Under the pieces are notes generated by a model, which worked only from the letters and a program-made list of their open reading frames with translations, made no database searches and was not told the DNA's origin. 64,000 nt of DNA. Origin: Augochlora pura (Eukaryota; Arthropoda; Insecta; Hymenoptera; Halictidae). Below, one piece after another: positions 12,231 to 22,127 of this stretch; within the stretch, counting starts at the first letter, position 1; every line of letters starts with the position of its first letter. The translations under genes were made by a program, and so were the position numbers. Where the stretch lies: positions 2,346,078-2,410,077 of the forward strand of contig NC_135781.1 in the NCBI RefSeq assembly GCF_028453695.1, in the 5' to 3' direction.

Positions 12231-12384
12231 TCTCTCTCTCTCTCTCTCTCTCTCCCTCTCCCTCTCTCTCTCTCTCTTGCAGTAATTTCATAATCGACCG
12301 AAGCATATAATACGGCTGGCATCACCCGGCCGCTGCTTTTCGGGGGCCAGGGCAGGTATATATATGTATATATATATATATATT
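12231..12384. repeat. CT microsatellite and nearby TA microsatellite
   Basis: (CT)n with CCCTCT interruptions at 12231-12277 and (TA)n at about 12355-12384, with unique DNA between. Confidence 0.9.
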
Positions 12385-12549
12385 TTTGTTTTCGCAACCG
12401 CGGATCAGGCTCGAAATACAATTTTGTAGACGCGGTTTTGATATCGCGCCGCCGGGCAAGGGTGGCATCCCTGCACCCTTTGACGACGGATAAACAATGT
12501 CTTTCGTCCGTCGTGCTGTAATTAACTCCGGATGACGAAAAATCGTTGT

Positions 12550-12760
12550 TTAACCCTTTCGGTACGAATATTTTGTCTGCCATGACACTTTTGCTATAAT
12601 ACGAGGAGCCACGCCGAAAATTCTCCTTTATATAAAAATTGTTCCAAGCTAAATATTAATTGTCTAAGTTAAATAAAAACTGCGCTTGATAAAACAGTGC
12701 CTTTTTAAACGAAAAGTGTTCATTAGTTTTGATTTAGTAACTTAAACTATGTTCATTAGC
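12550..12760 (+). mobile_element. TTAA element end, family A copy 1
   Basis: Starts TTAACCCTTTCGGTACGA and continues with TTTGTCTGCCATGACA and AAAAACTGCGCTTGATAAAA. The same sequence in the same order begins at 31844. Differences are mostly CG/TG or CG/CA changes. No right end is found before the splice site at 13069. Confidence 0.65.
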
Positions 12761-12769
12761 ATTCCTATT

Positions 12770-12849
12770 AATTTGACAATTTTACAATTTTACAATTCTA
12801 CAATTTGACAATTCGACAATTCGACAATTTTACAATTTTATAATTCTAT
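12770..12849. repeat. Ten-copy 8-bp tandem repeat (AATTTTAC)
   Basis: Ten consecutive 8-bp units, AATT followed by TGAC, TTAC, CTAC, CGAC or similar. Eighty bases with no indel. Confidence 0.9.
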
Positions 12850-13044
12850 TTTATGATTCTAAAAATAAATTACAACAAATAAGTAAGCAACCTAAATAAA
12901 CAAATTACATCAAATAAATAAGCATAAATAATCAGAAATCTTAACAATAAAATCGTATCACCTGAAAAAGTAAAAACCGCTTTGCAAGATTTATCCTTAT
13001 ATTCACCATATTGAAACTTTCTTAAAAATCGACATAACCTAAAA

Positions 13045-13076
13045 TGGGCACTTTTCCTTTCTGTTACAGGTAAGTG
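13045..13076 (+). promoter_or_regulatory. Recursive splice site (ratchet point) 1
   Basis: CTTTTCCTTTCTGTTACAG is followed immediately by GTAAGTGTCC, the junction falling at 13069|13070. A full-strength 3' splice site abuts a full-strength 5' splice site with no exon between. A branch-point-like ATAAC lies at about 13034. This is the zero-nucleotide-exon pattern known from long introns in Drosophila. A second copy lies at 41443. Confidence 0.75.
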
Positions 13077-13615
13077 TCCAAACATCGCAGAAACTGGTAA
13101 CCTCTTCTTCCAACAGATCGAGTTTCGTACGTATGTAGTCAGTGCGAGACGTCGCGAGCGATGATGAAAGATGCGGCGGCGGATCGATCGCGGACGGTCC
13201 GAAAGTAGAATGAGCGACTCCGCGGCAAATTGGACGGTCGGGATGACGAATCGTCGCCGGTGCTCGGTACGCGAGATTCAATTAGGCTGAATCGCCGGTT
13301 AACCCGCACGGCACCCCCGCGCACCGCCTTCGAACGAGCCCCGCGAGAGACACCGTCGCCGATACCCGATTGCGCGGAGTTCGTCGCGCGGATCGATCGA
13401 CGCTGGACGATCGACGCGGATCGCTCTTCGACCGTGTTCTCGTTTTTCCGCTCTCTCTCGATATTCTCGAACTTTGATATATTGACAATCACGTTCCTCC
13501 GGCGTGTAAACGATTAGCCGGGATGATGCACGACGGGCCACGGTCGCCGACGTAGCCGCGATACCAGGGGACGCGACTTCCTATAGCATTTTTCACGTTT
13601 TGCGTTCTGCTCTCA
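13077..13615. other. Gene-free GC-rich DNA downstream of ratchet point 1
   Basis: Unique GC-rich, CpG-rich sequence. Open frames on both strands are low-significance. Confidence 0.5.
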
Positions 13616-13680
13616 TTAACCCTTTGCCAGACTTTGGTCTGACTTTTAGTATAGGCTTAGATAAGCTCTTATGCTTATAT
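13616..13680 (+). mobile_element. Isolated TTAA element terminus
   Basis: TTAACCCTTTGCCAGACTTT marks an abrupt change from GC-rich to AT-rich DNA. No convincing right end is found; the direct repeat at 13681 follows at once. Confidence 0.35.
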
Positions 13681-13911
13681 CGTTAACTTCTTTTTGTCAT
13701 CGCTCGTAATAGAACCTTGCGTATCATCTAAAATAAATACTGACGCGACTATAGCAAAGAGTAGCAAGACGCACCAAGCCGTAACTACACAGCAAATGAG
13801 TTCTTACAATTACGTAATTAACTCCATTTTTCATCCCTCGTAACATAACCTAGCGTATCATCTAACATAAATACTGACGCGACTGTAGCAAAAAGTAGCA
13901 AGACGCATCAA
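13681..13911. repeat. Two-copy direct repeat, about 97 bp at 136-bp spacing
   Basis: 13681-13780 and 13817-13911 share GCGTATCATCTAAMATAAAT, ACTGACGCGACTRTAGCAAA and GTAGCAAGACGCAYCAAG in the same order. A short AAGACGTAACAAGACG tail follows. Confidence 0.85.
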
Positions 13912-14447
13912 GACGTAACAAGACGTAACAGGACCTAGCAGGACGTACCACGACGATCCAAGGGGTCTGTCCTCCCAGCGGACCCGGGTCCCACGGCCGA
14001 CGTCGCATCCCAGAGCGACGCTATTCCATTATTAAACTCCGCCATGACGATATATTTCGCCCTCCCATCGACGGCGGAGAGAAGCGCGTGTTCCTCGGGG
14101 GTTCTTGTTTGCCCGAGGGCGGACCGTGCCGCAACTTCGCGCCAACTTCTGGGGACATAATCTACCATACTTTGTCACGCGGTTCCGCGAAATTTATTTA
14201 GAGAGAGGGGACCGAGCGCGCGCGCGCGCGAGAATCGTCCGAGACACACAGGAGGATCGATTGAAACAAATCGGTGAACATCCCGCGCTCGGATAACCGG
14301 CATTAATACGGGGAGGTGCGTACCGTAAACGATTCAATCCCTTAGAAATGGCCGCGATATCTCATCGCCGGTGAACCGGCGCCGATCAATCAGCCGGCAA
14401 AAGGCAAAGGAAGAGAGAACCCCCTCTCTTCGACATTGCCGCGGGTC
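13912..14447. other. Gene-free GC-rich DNA
   Basis: Starts with the ACGTARCARGAC tail of the preceding repeat, then unique GC-rich sequence with a (CG)n run near 14217-14229. No gene. Confidence 0.5.
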
Positions 14448-14758
14448 TTAACCTTCGACGATGCTTGTGTCACGGGACTGGGTAGTGATTTGACACTATA
14501 GTTCATGCTATGTAATATCATATAGTAATTGCAATACTATAATTTATACTATATGATATAATATATTAATTATAATAGTATAATTCTTATTATTTAATAT
14601 AATATACCAATTACAATATAGTAATTAATACTATACGATAACATAATATAAAAATATATAGCATATACTAATTAACTTTATTTTTATCAAACCATGTTAT
14701 ATACCATAATATAAAGGTTCCTAAGTGCTACTAGATACCGTAGACTAGAAAGGGTTAA
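14448..14758. mobile_element. Putative TTAA-bounded AT-rich element (311 bp)
   Basis: TTAACCTTCGACGATG on the left and ACTAGAAAGGGTTAA on the right enclose a TATAGTAATTATA-rich core. The ends match only over a few bases, so the pairing is tentative. Confidence 0.35.
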
Positions 14759-16180
14759 ACGACAAATATGGTCCATCAATCTCACCCTAAAAGAAGGCCG
14801 AAACTCATAGGACACCGTAATAAATACCGTCCAAGTTCCATTCGTCGTTCGAGCGACTAGCATAGAGCGACTTCCAAGTTCAAGTTTCCGTGTTACAAAG
14901 GAACTGCCGGCGAATCCCGCCGCCTCGGGAAACTCCTGCGGCCGCTTACACACCGCGCGGTGTGTTCCCGTCGAGGTGTAAAGCATGTAGGCGAGAGAAA
15001 GAGAAAGAGAGAGGGGGAGAGACTATGTACGTGACCGAAGTTGCCGCGAGAGAACGCGCGACACGGAATCATCGCGATGCATACGGTCATTCGTGAGCCG
15101 GCGGCGGCGCGCCCGCCCCGTTCCATTCGTATGCATAGGTTCGCGCGAAAATAGCGTATCGCCTCGTGTATCGCTGTTGCAGAAACGGAAGACGTATTAT
15201 GATTCAGCGCGGATCTATCTCGACGAATTAGAATACGGTACAGACGCGACGGGAATATTTCGACGGGCGCGGGGGAGCGCGCGCGCGCACACCGGGGGCA
15301 CGTTTTCTTCGATTTTCCGTTTAGCCGCGCGGAATTGGCCAACTTGTCTCCTGCCATTCACTAATACGCGCGATACCGTGCGGGAGACAGCCCGGTTCCG
15401 TTACCTTTTCCCGAACGATTTAATAGCGGTTTTTTTGTGGATTTATTTTTGTTAAGATTTTTCGCATTTTTTTCGGAAATCGAGCGTTTGATGTTATTAA
15501 TTCTTGTAAGGTGGGGGAAAAGAAAACTATTTCTGAAATTTATTAATATGTTTTAGTTTCTATAAGTAATAACGCTATATTTATTTATACGCTCTTTTAT
15601 TATTATTATTATTATTATAATATAATACTTTAACTAAGATATTCATTGGATCACTTGCAGATTAAAAATTCTAGAAATAATTAATAAACAATTCTATAAC
15701 AAGAATTACAAAACTAGTTTGATCAAATCGGAATCTTTATTGTTTATATGTATCCTACAAAACAATTTATAAAATATTGTAGTAAAAGTAATTTCACTTC
15801 CTCAAATAAACAATTAACAAAAGTAGTCGAAATAGCACAATTTGCATAAGTTTTAATAATTATTATAATTACAAACAAGGCGATAGTTATTAACAGAAAT
15901 TATTAACAAAGAAATTAATACCACAGTAATTATTAACACACAAAAATTATTAACATAGAAATTATTAATACAGTTATTATTAACACAGAAATTATTAACA
16001 GAATTTCTACCCCCTTTCCTCCGCAATAATTTCTCTCAAAAATCTAAAATCGTCGATGTTTAAAAGCATCGCGGCGAATTTTCGCCGATTTTTCGAAACG
16101 TAATTCGGACACGAAAATTCCATAGCCACGATGAAACCGAGTTCCACCGACCGCGCGCCACTGTACACGGCAGTTTCCTC
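14759..16180. other. Gene-free; GC-rich then AT-rich
   Basis: 14870-15420 is GC-rich with a GA run near 14994-15020. 15430-16010 is AT-rich with (TAT)n at about 15599-15619 and repeated ATTATTAACAGAAATTATTA units at about 15886-16005. No gene. Confidence 0.5.
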
Positions 16181-16202
16181 GGCGCGGCGCGGCGCGGCGC
16201 GC
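16181..16202. repeat. (GGCGC)n pentanucleotide microsatellite
   Basis: Four uninterrupted GGCGC units. The same pentamer recurs at 28035 and, as the complement, at 10081. Confidence 0.9.
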
Positions 16203-16483
16203 AGCAAGTGGAATCAGTATATAACTTGACAGACGACACAGCTGGGAGAGGCGGAGAGTCAGCTGGCCGGGCGGTGGCCGTGCCGGGCGAGCGCTAAGCT
16301 AATTATTATAATTCCCACGACAACGATCGTGCATTAAAAACTAATATCCCTGATGGGAGCAGCGGAATTAATCATCGCGCGGCCGGACGTATCCGGTGAC
16401 CCACTGAGACCTCGGACACGGTCCAGAAATAAGTAACTTCTCGAAAGGCCATCGGTCTCCGTGATGACCGGCCTGGTTCGCGA
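16203..16483. other. Unique DNA with homeodomain-type motifs
   Basis: Non-repetitive mixed-composition sequence with GCTAATTATTATAATT, CATTAAAAACTAAT and GGAATTAATCATCG. No gene; a possible non-coding regulatory segment (inference). Confidence 0.25.
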
Positions 16484-16521
16484 GTTGCATATCCACGTGC
16501 GCACACCTACCTACGTGGATA
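16484..16521. repeat. Left part of CCTACGTGGAT minisatellite
   Basis: CACGTGCGCACACCTACCTACGTGGAT-type sequence, resumed on the other side of the MITE at 17034, so the array was split by the insertion. Confidence 0.6.
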
Positions 16522-17033
16522 TACAGGGTGTCCTAAATTTTAATGTTCAAACTTCGTCACTGTATTCTATGGCACAAAGTAAGAAGACACTTTGTTAAGA
16601 AGTTATAAGAAAAATTCAAAAGAGGAATACTAATCGACTTGCTGTTACTTAGATGACGATTTAAATATATCCCAAAACAGACGTCTTAATTACGTCTTAA
16701 AGACAGCCTAAATACGTCTTAAAGACAGCTTAAATACGTCTTAAAACAGACTCTTAAAGATGACATAAAACCATTTTATAGACGTTCTAAAACAGACGTC
16801 TTAAAGACGGTTTAAAAATGTCCCAAAACGGACGTCTTAAATACGTCTTAAAGACGACTTTAAGACGTCCAAGCCAAGTGCGGCCTGTTAAGGGTCTTAG
16901 GTGATCAACAAATTTTTGTTAGAACTTCATAACAAAACTCTGTATGACCTATGTTTACGTAACATTTTTTTCTTACTTTGTGCCATGGAATACGCTGACA
17001 AAATTTGAAGCTTGAAAACTGGGACACCCTGTA
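16522..17033. mobile_element. Mariner-type MITE with TA target site and long inverted ends
   Basis: TA-CAGGGTGTCC at 16522 and GGACACCCTG-TA at 17033 are inverted ends. Similarity extends over about 60 bp and includes a nearly identical ATGGCACAAAGTAAGAA on both arms. The TA duplication and CAGGG terminus fit the Tc1/mariner superfamily. No transposase is present. Confidence 0.85.
16675..16872. repeat. ACGTCTTAAAGACG-type array inside the MITE
   Basis: Degenerate tandem units of ACGTCTTAAAGACAGC, ACGTCTTAAATACG and similar, each nearly self-complementary. A related array lies at 57538-57910. Confidence 0.85.
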
Positions 17034-17135
17034 CATAAGTGGATGCATACGTTTACGTGGATTCACCTACGTGTATGCACCTACGTGGATGCATACACCT
17101 ACATAGATAGACACATACACGTGCATACATGCATA
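17034..17135. repeat. Right part of CCTACGTGGATGCATA minisatellite
   Basis: Four to five imperfect units of ACCTACGTGGATGCATAC, continuing the array at 16484. Confidence 0.75.
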
Positions 17136-17575
17136 TAAGCGTTGCAAACTGGGAGAGGAGAACTCGCAGATTGAAATGCGGAAAGTTTGTTAATCTGGGG
17201 AGGAGACCTTTTTCGCGGTGAATAACCGCGGACCTGCTGCCCCGCGCGGATGAATTGTCGCCGCGGAGTCCCCGGGAACGTTGACGAAATCAATCGACCC
17301 CCTTTTCCCGTTCTTATTCCACGACGACTAGGAATTTTTCGAAGGCAGTCGCGAATGAAGATAAAAAGGACACCGAGAATCGGTCGGACGTTTGAATCTC
17401 GACGAAGGAAATTCGTTCAAATCTGCTCCCGGTAATTTCCAGTCGGGGGATGTAGGAAGATAAAGGATTGGCTCGGTGTATGTTTTACTGTGTGCGACTG
17501 AAATTTATTTTCTTGGGGGTAGATAGGTAAATTTAATTTATTAGGTTTTGTAAGGGATTTTTGGATGAGATTTTT
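17136..17575. other. Gene-free mixed DNA
   Basis: Unique GC-rich sequence turning AT-rich at about 17480. No gene recognised. Confidence 0.5.
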
Positions 17576-17755
17576 TGTAGACAGATTTTTAATTTTTAGT
17601 AGAGAGATTTTTTATTTTTAGTAGAGAGATTTTTAATTTTTAGAACACGGATTTTTAATTTTTAATAGACAGATTTTTAATTTTTAGAAAACGGATTTTT
17701 AATTTTTAATAGACAGATTTTTAATTTTTAGTAGACCGATTTTTATTTTTTTAGA
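17576..17755. repeat. 22-bp AT-rich minisatellite, about eight copies
   Basis: Units GATTTTTAATTTTTAGTAGA, GATTTTTAATTTTTAATAGACA and GATTTTTAATTTTTAGAAAACG follow one another at 22-bp spacing. Two variants alternate in the second half. Confidence 0.9.
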
Positions 17756-19500
17756 TAAGGTAGGTATATATTTAAAAAACTAGATCGACACAGCTAAGTT
17801 ATTAATAAATATAAAAAAACCAAACAAGGAAATAATTAAGAACGAAATAGTCGTAATCAACGTAGCAAAGAAAGACGCAATAGTGGAAGGGTTAAGCCGC
17901 TTCGACACATTATGAACCACTATGAACCGATCACTATGTGACCGCGAGGTCTCCGTGAAATTTGATCCTTCGAAGACAAATGCCACCCCTTTTCGAACAC
18001 GCAGAAAATCGTCCTGGACTCTAACGCGTCTCATCTGACCACCTTCTCTCACCCTCCCTCTCTCCCTCTCTCTCTTTCCCTCTCTCTCTTCCCTCCTCGT
18101 TCTGCGTCGCCGACGAAAAACATAATAAATTGTCCGCGTCGAAAGCGACGGTCCCATAAAAGAACGGCCTCGCCTCTCTGACGCTGGCAGAGCGCAGAAT
18201 GGCTGACAGATCGTTATGACGATGCATTCAATTACCCCACATACTGGCGGAACGCGGGCGGCGCGGCCCTCCCATTATTCGGGCCGCGCGGCGCGAGGCG
18301 GCTGAATTAGTAGCCTCCGGACCCTGGGGTTTCCTGGCGTCCACGCCGAAACTGACTCTCGTTTTGTTCGCCGGCTTCGAAAGAAAATCGCGGACCCGAT
18401 AAATAGGGGCCATTATCGTCGAACAATGACCGTCAAGTGGGGATCCGGTTACCAGGACCCGGCAGGCACGTGGTTCTGCCGATCGCAGGGTTGTTTCATC
18501 ATAGTCTACGAATTAATTTATTAGTTTACGACATTGATCGTGGATTCCGGTTTTTGGTAAAATTTATATTTTGGGGCGTTGTTTAATTTAATAAGATTTT
18601 GATATTTTGGACACGTTTGCGTTGAACGATATTTATTTTATTTTTATTTTACTTAATGCGAAAGAGTTATAGTATTTAACAAATTGTATAATAATATTAA
18701 AAGTTAGTGTAGCAGCTGAATGTTAAATTTTAGTTTCTTGATTTGTTTTATTTGTTTGGTTGAGTTGCCAGTAATTTTTTAAAATTTTTAGTATTTTATT
18801 GCGTTTTCAATGTTTAAGTTAATCACAATTAAAAACCAATAAAAACAACTTATAAAACTCCCTTTTATTATCAACGAACCAACTACGATCTACGTCTTCC
18901 TACAAAGTATTAAATTACAACTAAAATATCACAATTAAAGAGCAATAAATATGTAGCAACAAATCGCTTCTCCAACTCTCTATTGTTATCAACCAACCAC
19001 CCAAGATCTACCTCTTACCAAGCCTGATTAAACTATACTCCGCAAGATGACCCAAATAACCAGCGGCGCGGACAGAAGCCATTGCCAGGCGTAGAATTAA
19101 TTTGGCGGGCGATTAACGTAAACGATTTTCGTGCGCGTTCCCCACCCCCGATGGAACAGGTTTTGAGCGTTCCGCGTAATCGAGGCACCGCGAGCTCGAG
19201 TTCGCACGGCCAGGCTACTAGTAGTACAGGCTAGTGGGACGAGTGGATCCAAGGCATGCGAGAGCCCCGGCACCGGAAGTCGAAACGAACTTGCGCCCGG
19301 GGCCCGGGCACGTCAGACGATCTTTCCACCCCTGAAACGCGCGGACGAAACTTCTCCTTGGTTTCAAAGCCCCCACAACCCCCGTTCCCCCTCCCCATTC
19401 CGTTGCCACTCGTTTCGGCTTGTTCCCTTCGTTCATTCGTTCCACGTTCCCAGTTATCTGAGTAATGCCTCTGCTGAGCTGCTTCGCTGGGTTTTCATCG
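17756..19500. other. Gene-free, alternating AT- and GC-rich DNA
   Basis: A right-type TTAA terminus (GAAGGGTTAA) lies at 17886-17895, a CT array at 18044-18100 and unique GC-rich DNA at 18110-18480. 18490-19050 is AT-rich and 19060-19500 GC-rich. No supported coding sequence. Confidence 0.5.
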
Positions 19501-19860
19501 TCTCCCCCCCCCCCCCCCCCCTCTCTCTCTCCCTCTCTTTCGCGGGCAAGTGGGCGAGAGAGCGCTCTGTTTCTCTCTTTCTCTAGCGAGCTAAAAAGTA
19601 CTGACTCCTCTCTCTCTCTCTCTCCCTTTCTCTCGCGAGCTCTCTCTCTCTCTCTCTCTCCCTTTCTCTCGCGAGTTCTCTCTCTCTCTCTCTCTCTATT
19701 TCTCTCGAGAGCGCGCTCTCTCTCTCTCTTGCAAGCTCTCCCTCTTTTAATCGCTCTAGCGTTCACTTTCTCTCTCTCTCTCTCTCCCTATCACTTTTAA
19801 TTTCTCTCTCGCGCTCTCCCTCTCTCTCTCTCTCTTTCTCTCTTCAGTTCACCTATACCG
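19500..19860. repeat. C-tract and long CT array
   Basis: Eighteen C at 19504-19521 followed by about 330 bases of (CT)n with TCGCGAG-type interruptions. Long frames here (up to 182 codons of Ser/Leu or Arg/Glu) are repeat shadows. Confidence 0.95.
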
Positions 19861-19930
19861 CCATGCACCCCATAGGTTCGAACTTTCGGTAATGGATCGC
19901 GGTATTTTTCTTCGACGTTGGTAATTACCG

Positions 19931-19967
<37 letters not shown>

Positions 19968-19978
19968 AGCTGGTGAGT
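19931..19978 (+). other. CT array followed by acceptor-like and donor-like sites 3 nt apart
   Basis: (CT)n then TTTCTCGCTAG, CTG, GTGAGT. The AG ends at 19969 and the GT begins at 19973. It could be a three-nucleotide microexon or a chance meeting of a microsatellite with a donor-like word. Confidence 0.25.
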
Positions 19979-20262
19979 ATATTTTATTTTGGGCGGATCG
20001 ATTCGGACGCCGGTATCTGTCACCGGTGCCGGCCCGGCTGATTTTCTGTCATCGCGGCGGCGGCGATCCCTCCCGCGCGCCGGCCATTAGTCTTCCTTTC
20101 GATAAATGGAAGGGCTGATGCATCAACGAGGTGTCAGTTTCCCGTCCACCACCACCACCACCCGATCTTGTTGCGTTCGATTGATTTTTTTTCGGACCCG
20201 AAAACGCCCCGAGCGCCGACCGCTTAGTCCTCGAACGTCTAATTTTCATAATTCCGGCAGGG
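19979..20262. other. Gene-free GC-rich DNA
   Basis: Unique sequence with a short CCACCACCACCACC run near 20148. Nothing else seen. Confidence 0.5.
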
Positions 20263-20695
20263 TTAAGTGAATAATAAACTTTTTTGGTAAAAATGAATTT
20301 GTGGCTAAAGGACAGGTCTGATCGAGAATTAATCCTTTGTACTTAGGCAGTATTAAAATTTTATTGCGATTCGAGATTATTTTTATGTTAATATTGTTTA
20401 GAATTAAAAGATTGTTAAATAGTGGAATTGTTGGTATGAGACGATGTATAATGAGATTTGAAGCAACTTTTTCCTTTGCGAAAATGCAATCCGCGGCTTT
20501 GTTTAAGAGTTATGAAAGAAAAACAGTGACCAATGAGAGGCGAGCAGCCAGATCTTGTTTCCCATTGGTCAGTGTTTTTCGTTAATAACTCTTAAACCAA
20601 GCCGCGAATCGCATTTTTGCAAAGGAAAAAGTTACTTAAAATAACCTCAGGATCATTCCACTTCCAAATTATTATAAATTTCTACATCTTGCAAA
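20263..20695 (+). mobile_element. Foldback MITE copy 1
   Basis: Shares ACAGGTCTGATCGAG, ACTTAGGCAGTATTAAAATT and AGATTGTTAAATAGTGGAATT with the element at 21538-22127, in opposite orientation. The right two-thirds is a large imperfect palindrome: arms of about 85 bp with TTTTTCCTTTGCRAAAATGC, AAGAGTTAT and TGACCAATG around a short AGCAGCCAGATC loop (about 20545-20565). One end appears truncated relative to copy 2. Confidence 0.8.
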
Positions 20696-21537
20696 ACCGC
20701 GATTAATCTCGATTAATTTCGTCGAGTAAAAGACGTCCCGCGTCCAATTTCTCCCCGGCTCCGCCATCATTTAAGCGGCAATGGATTCTCGATTTTTTTC
20801 CCCGTCCACGCGGCCGGCTAATTAATTATTAATTTCGCTCTGGGTCCGAGGCCGGAAGAAGGGGGCGCGTTTAATCTCGCGAAGTAGTATCATTTATAAG
20901 AGCAATCTAGATCACCGATGGGCCACGGGTTATCCGAGAGAAAATCGGAAACCGATGAGCGGCGGCGGAGGCGAACGCGCGCGCGCGGACGAGAACCGGG
21001 AATCGCCGCGGAAAGAGATTACGCGGCGACCCGTGCGTCGGACAGCCCGTAGATTTTCATTTTTTAATTAATACGCCTCGCACAATGGCACACAGGTGGG
21101 GGGGGGGGGGGGGCACAAGGAAAAGGTCGATAAGGCTGGCTAACGAGCTGCCAACGTCTAATCCAACTTCGCCTCGAAAACTGTCGGGGCTCTTGCAGGA
21201 CGTGTAATGAGTTCTGGACGCCTCGACCAAGAAAAATCTCGATATTAATAGCTTTTGCCTTTGAGTCGTTGGGAAACGAAGCCGGCCTCCTGCCCACCGG
21301 GGGAAGGGAGAGCAGCACCGGCATTGTCGATGAAACAGCGAATTTTATTGTCGGTGTTCCAGGGACAATTTTATACAGTGGAACCGCCGGGCTCGCGACG
21401 TTTACAGGTTCAATTAGCATGTAATCTAGCGAAATCAAAGTAAGCCTGTTCGTCCCGTGTAATTACTGCTTCAACCGTTTTAGTTGTCGGGCGCTGGAAT
21501 TCCATTCATGAAAGTACTACCGCTGCGAAACTCTCTT
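20696..21537. other. Gene-free GC-rich spacer between the two foldback copies
   Basis: Unique CpG-rich DNA with a 16-G run at 21098-21113 and a (GC)n run near 20979. No gene. Confidence 0.5.
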
Positions 21538-22127
21538 TTTTAATCCTTTCGCTCCGTATGTATACGCCTTCGAAGAATGACCGTTCGTATACGAAGAGCG
21601 TATGTACAGGGTGTATCAAAATTATTGTAACTCCGCGAAATGTAAAATTCGAAAAATTTATAATAATTTGGAAGAGGGGGGTTCTTGAGGTTATTTCGAG
21701 TAACTTTTTCCTTAGCGAAAATACAATTCGCAGCTTCGTTCAAGAGTTATTAACGAAAAACTGTGACCAATGAGAAGCAAGATCCGGTTGCTCACCTCTC
21801 ATTGGTCACCGTTTTCCGTTAATAATTCCTAAACAAATCCGCGGATTGCATTTTCGCAAAGGAAAAAGTTGTTTCAAATCTCATTATACATCGTCTCATA
21901 TCAACAATTTCACTATTTAACAATCTTTTAATTCTAAACAATATTAACATAAAAATAATCTCGTATTGCAGTAAAATTTTAGTACTGCCTCAGTAAAATT
22001 TTAGTACTGCCTCAGTACAAATGGTTAATCCTCGATCAGACCTGCCCTTTCGCCGTTCATCCTATCAAAAATGTACCAAAGTAACAAACTTTCAAAATTC
22101 TAGAAACGCGACGTCGCACTTAAGGTT
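21538..22127 (-). mobile_element. Foldback MITE copy 2, inverted relative to copy 1
   Basis: Bounded by TTAATCCTTTCGCTCC on the left and GCACTTAAGGTTAA on the right. It contains the same palindrome (GTTATTAACGAAAAACTGTG, TGACCAATGAGAAGC) as 20263-20695. At 21605 there is a TA-CAGGGTGTATCAAAATT terminus, so the palindromic part may be a mariner-type element inside a TTAA-type one. GCAGTAAAATTTTAGTACTG is locally duplicated near 21968-22015. Confidence 0.8.

Noticed and set aside
12945..12985. Minus-strand TTTTTACTTTTTCAG|GTGATA resembling another ratchet point
   Set aside because: The donor half is poor and it lies on the opposite strand in AT-rich DNA, where such tracts arise easily.
19218..19766. 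182-codon Arg/Glu-rich frame
   Set aside because: Translation of the CT array on the opposite strand.
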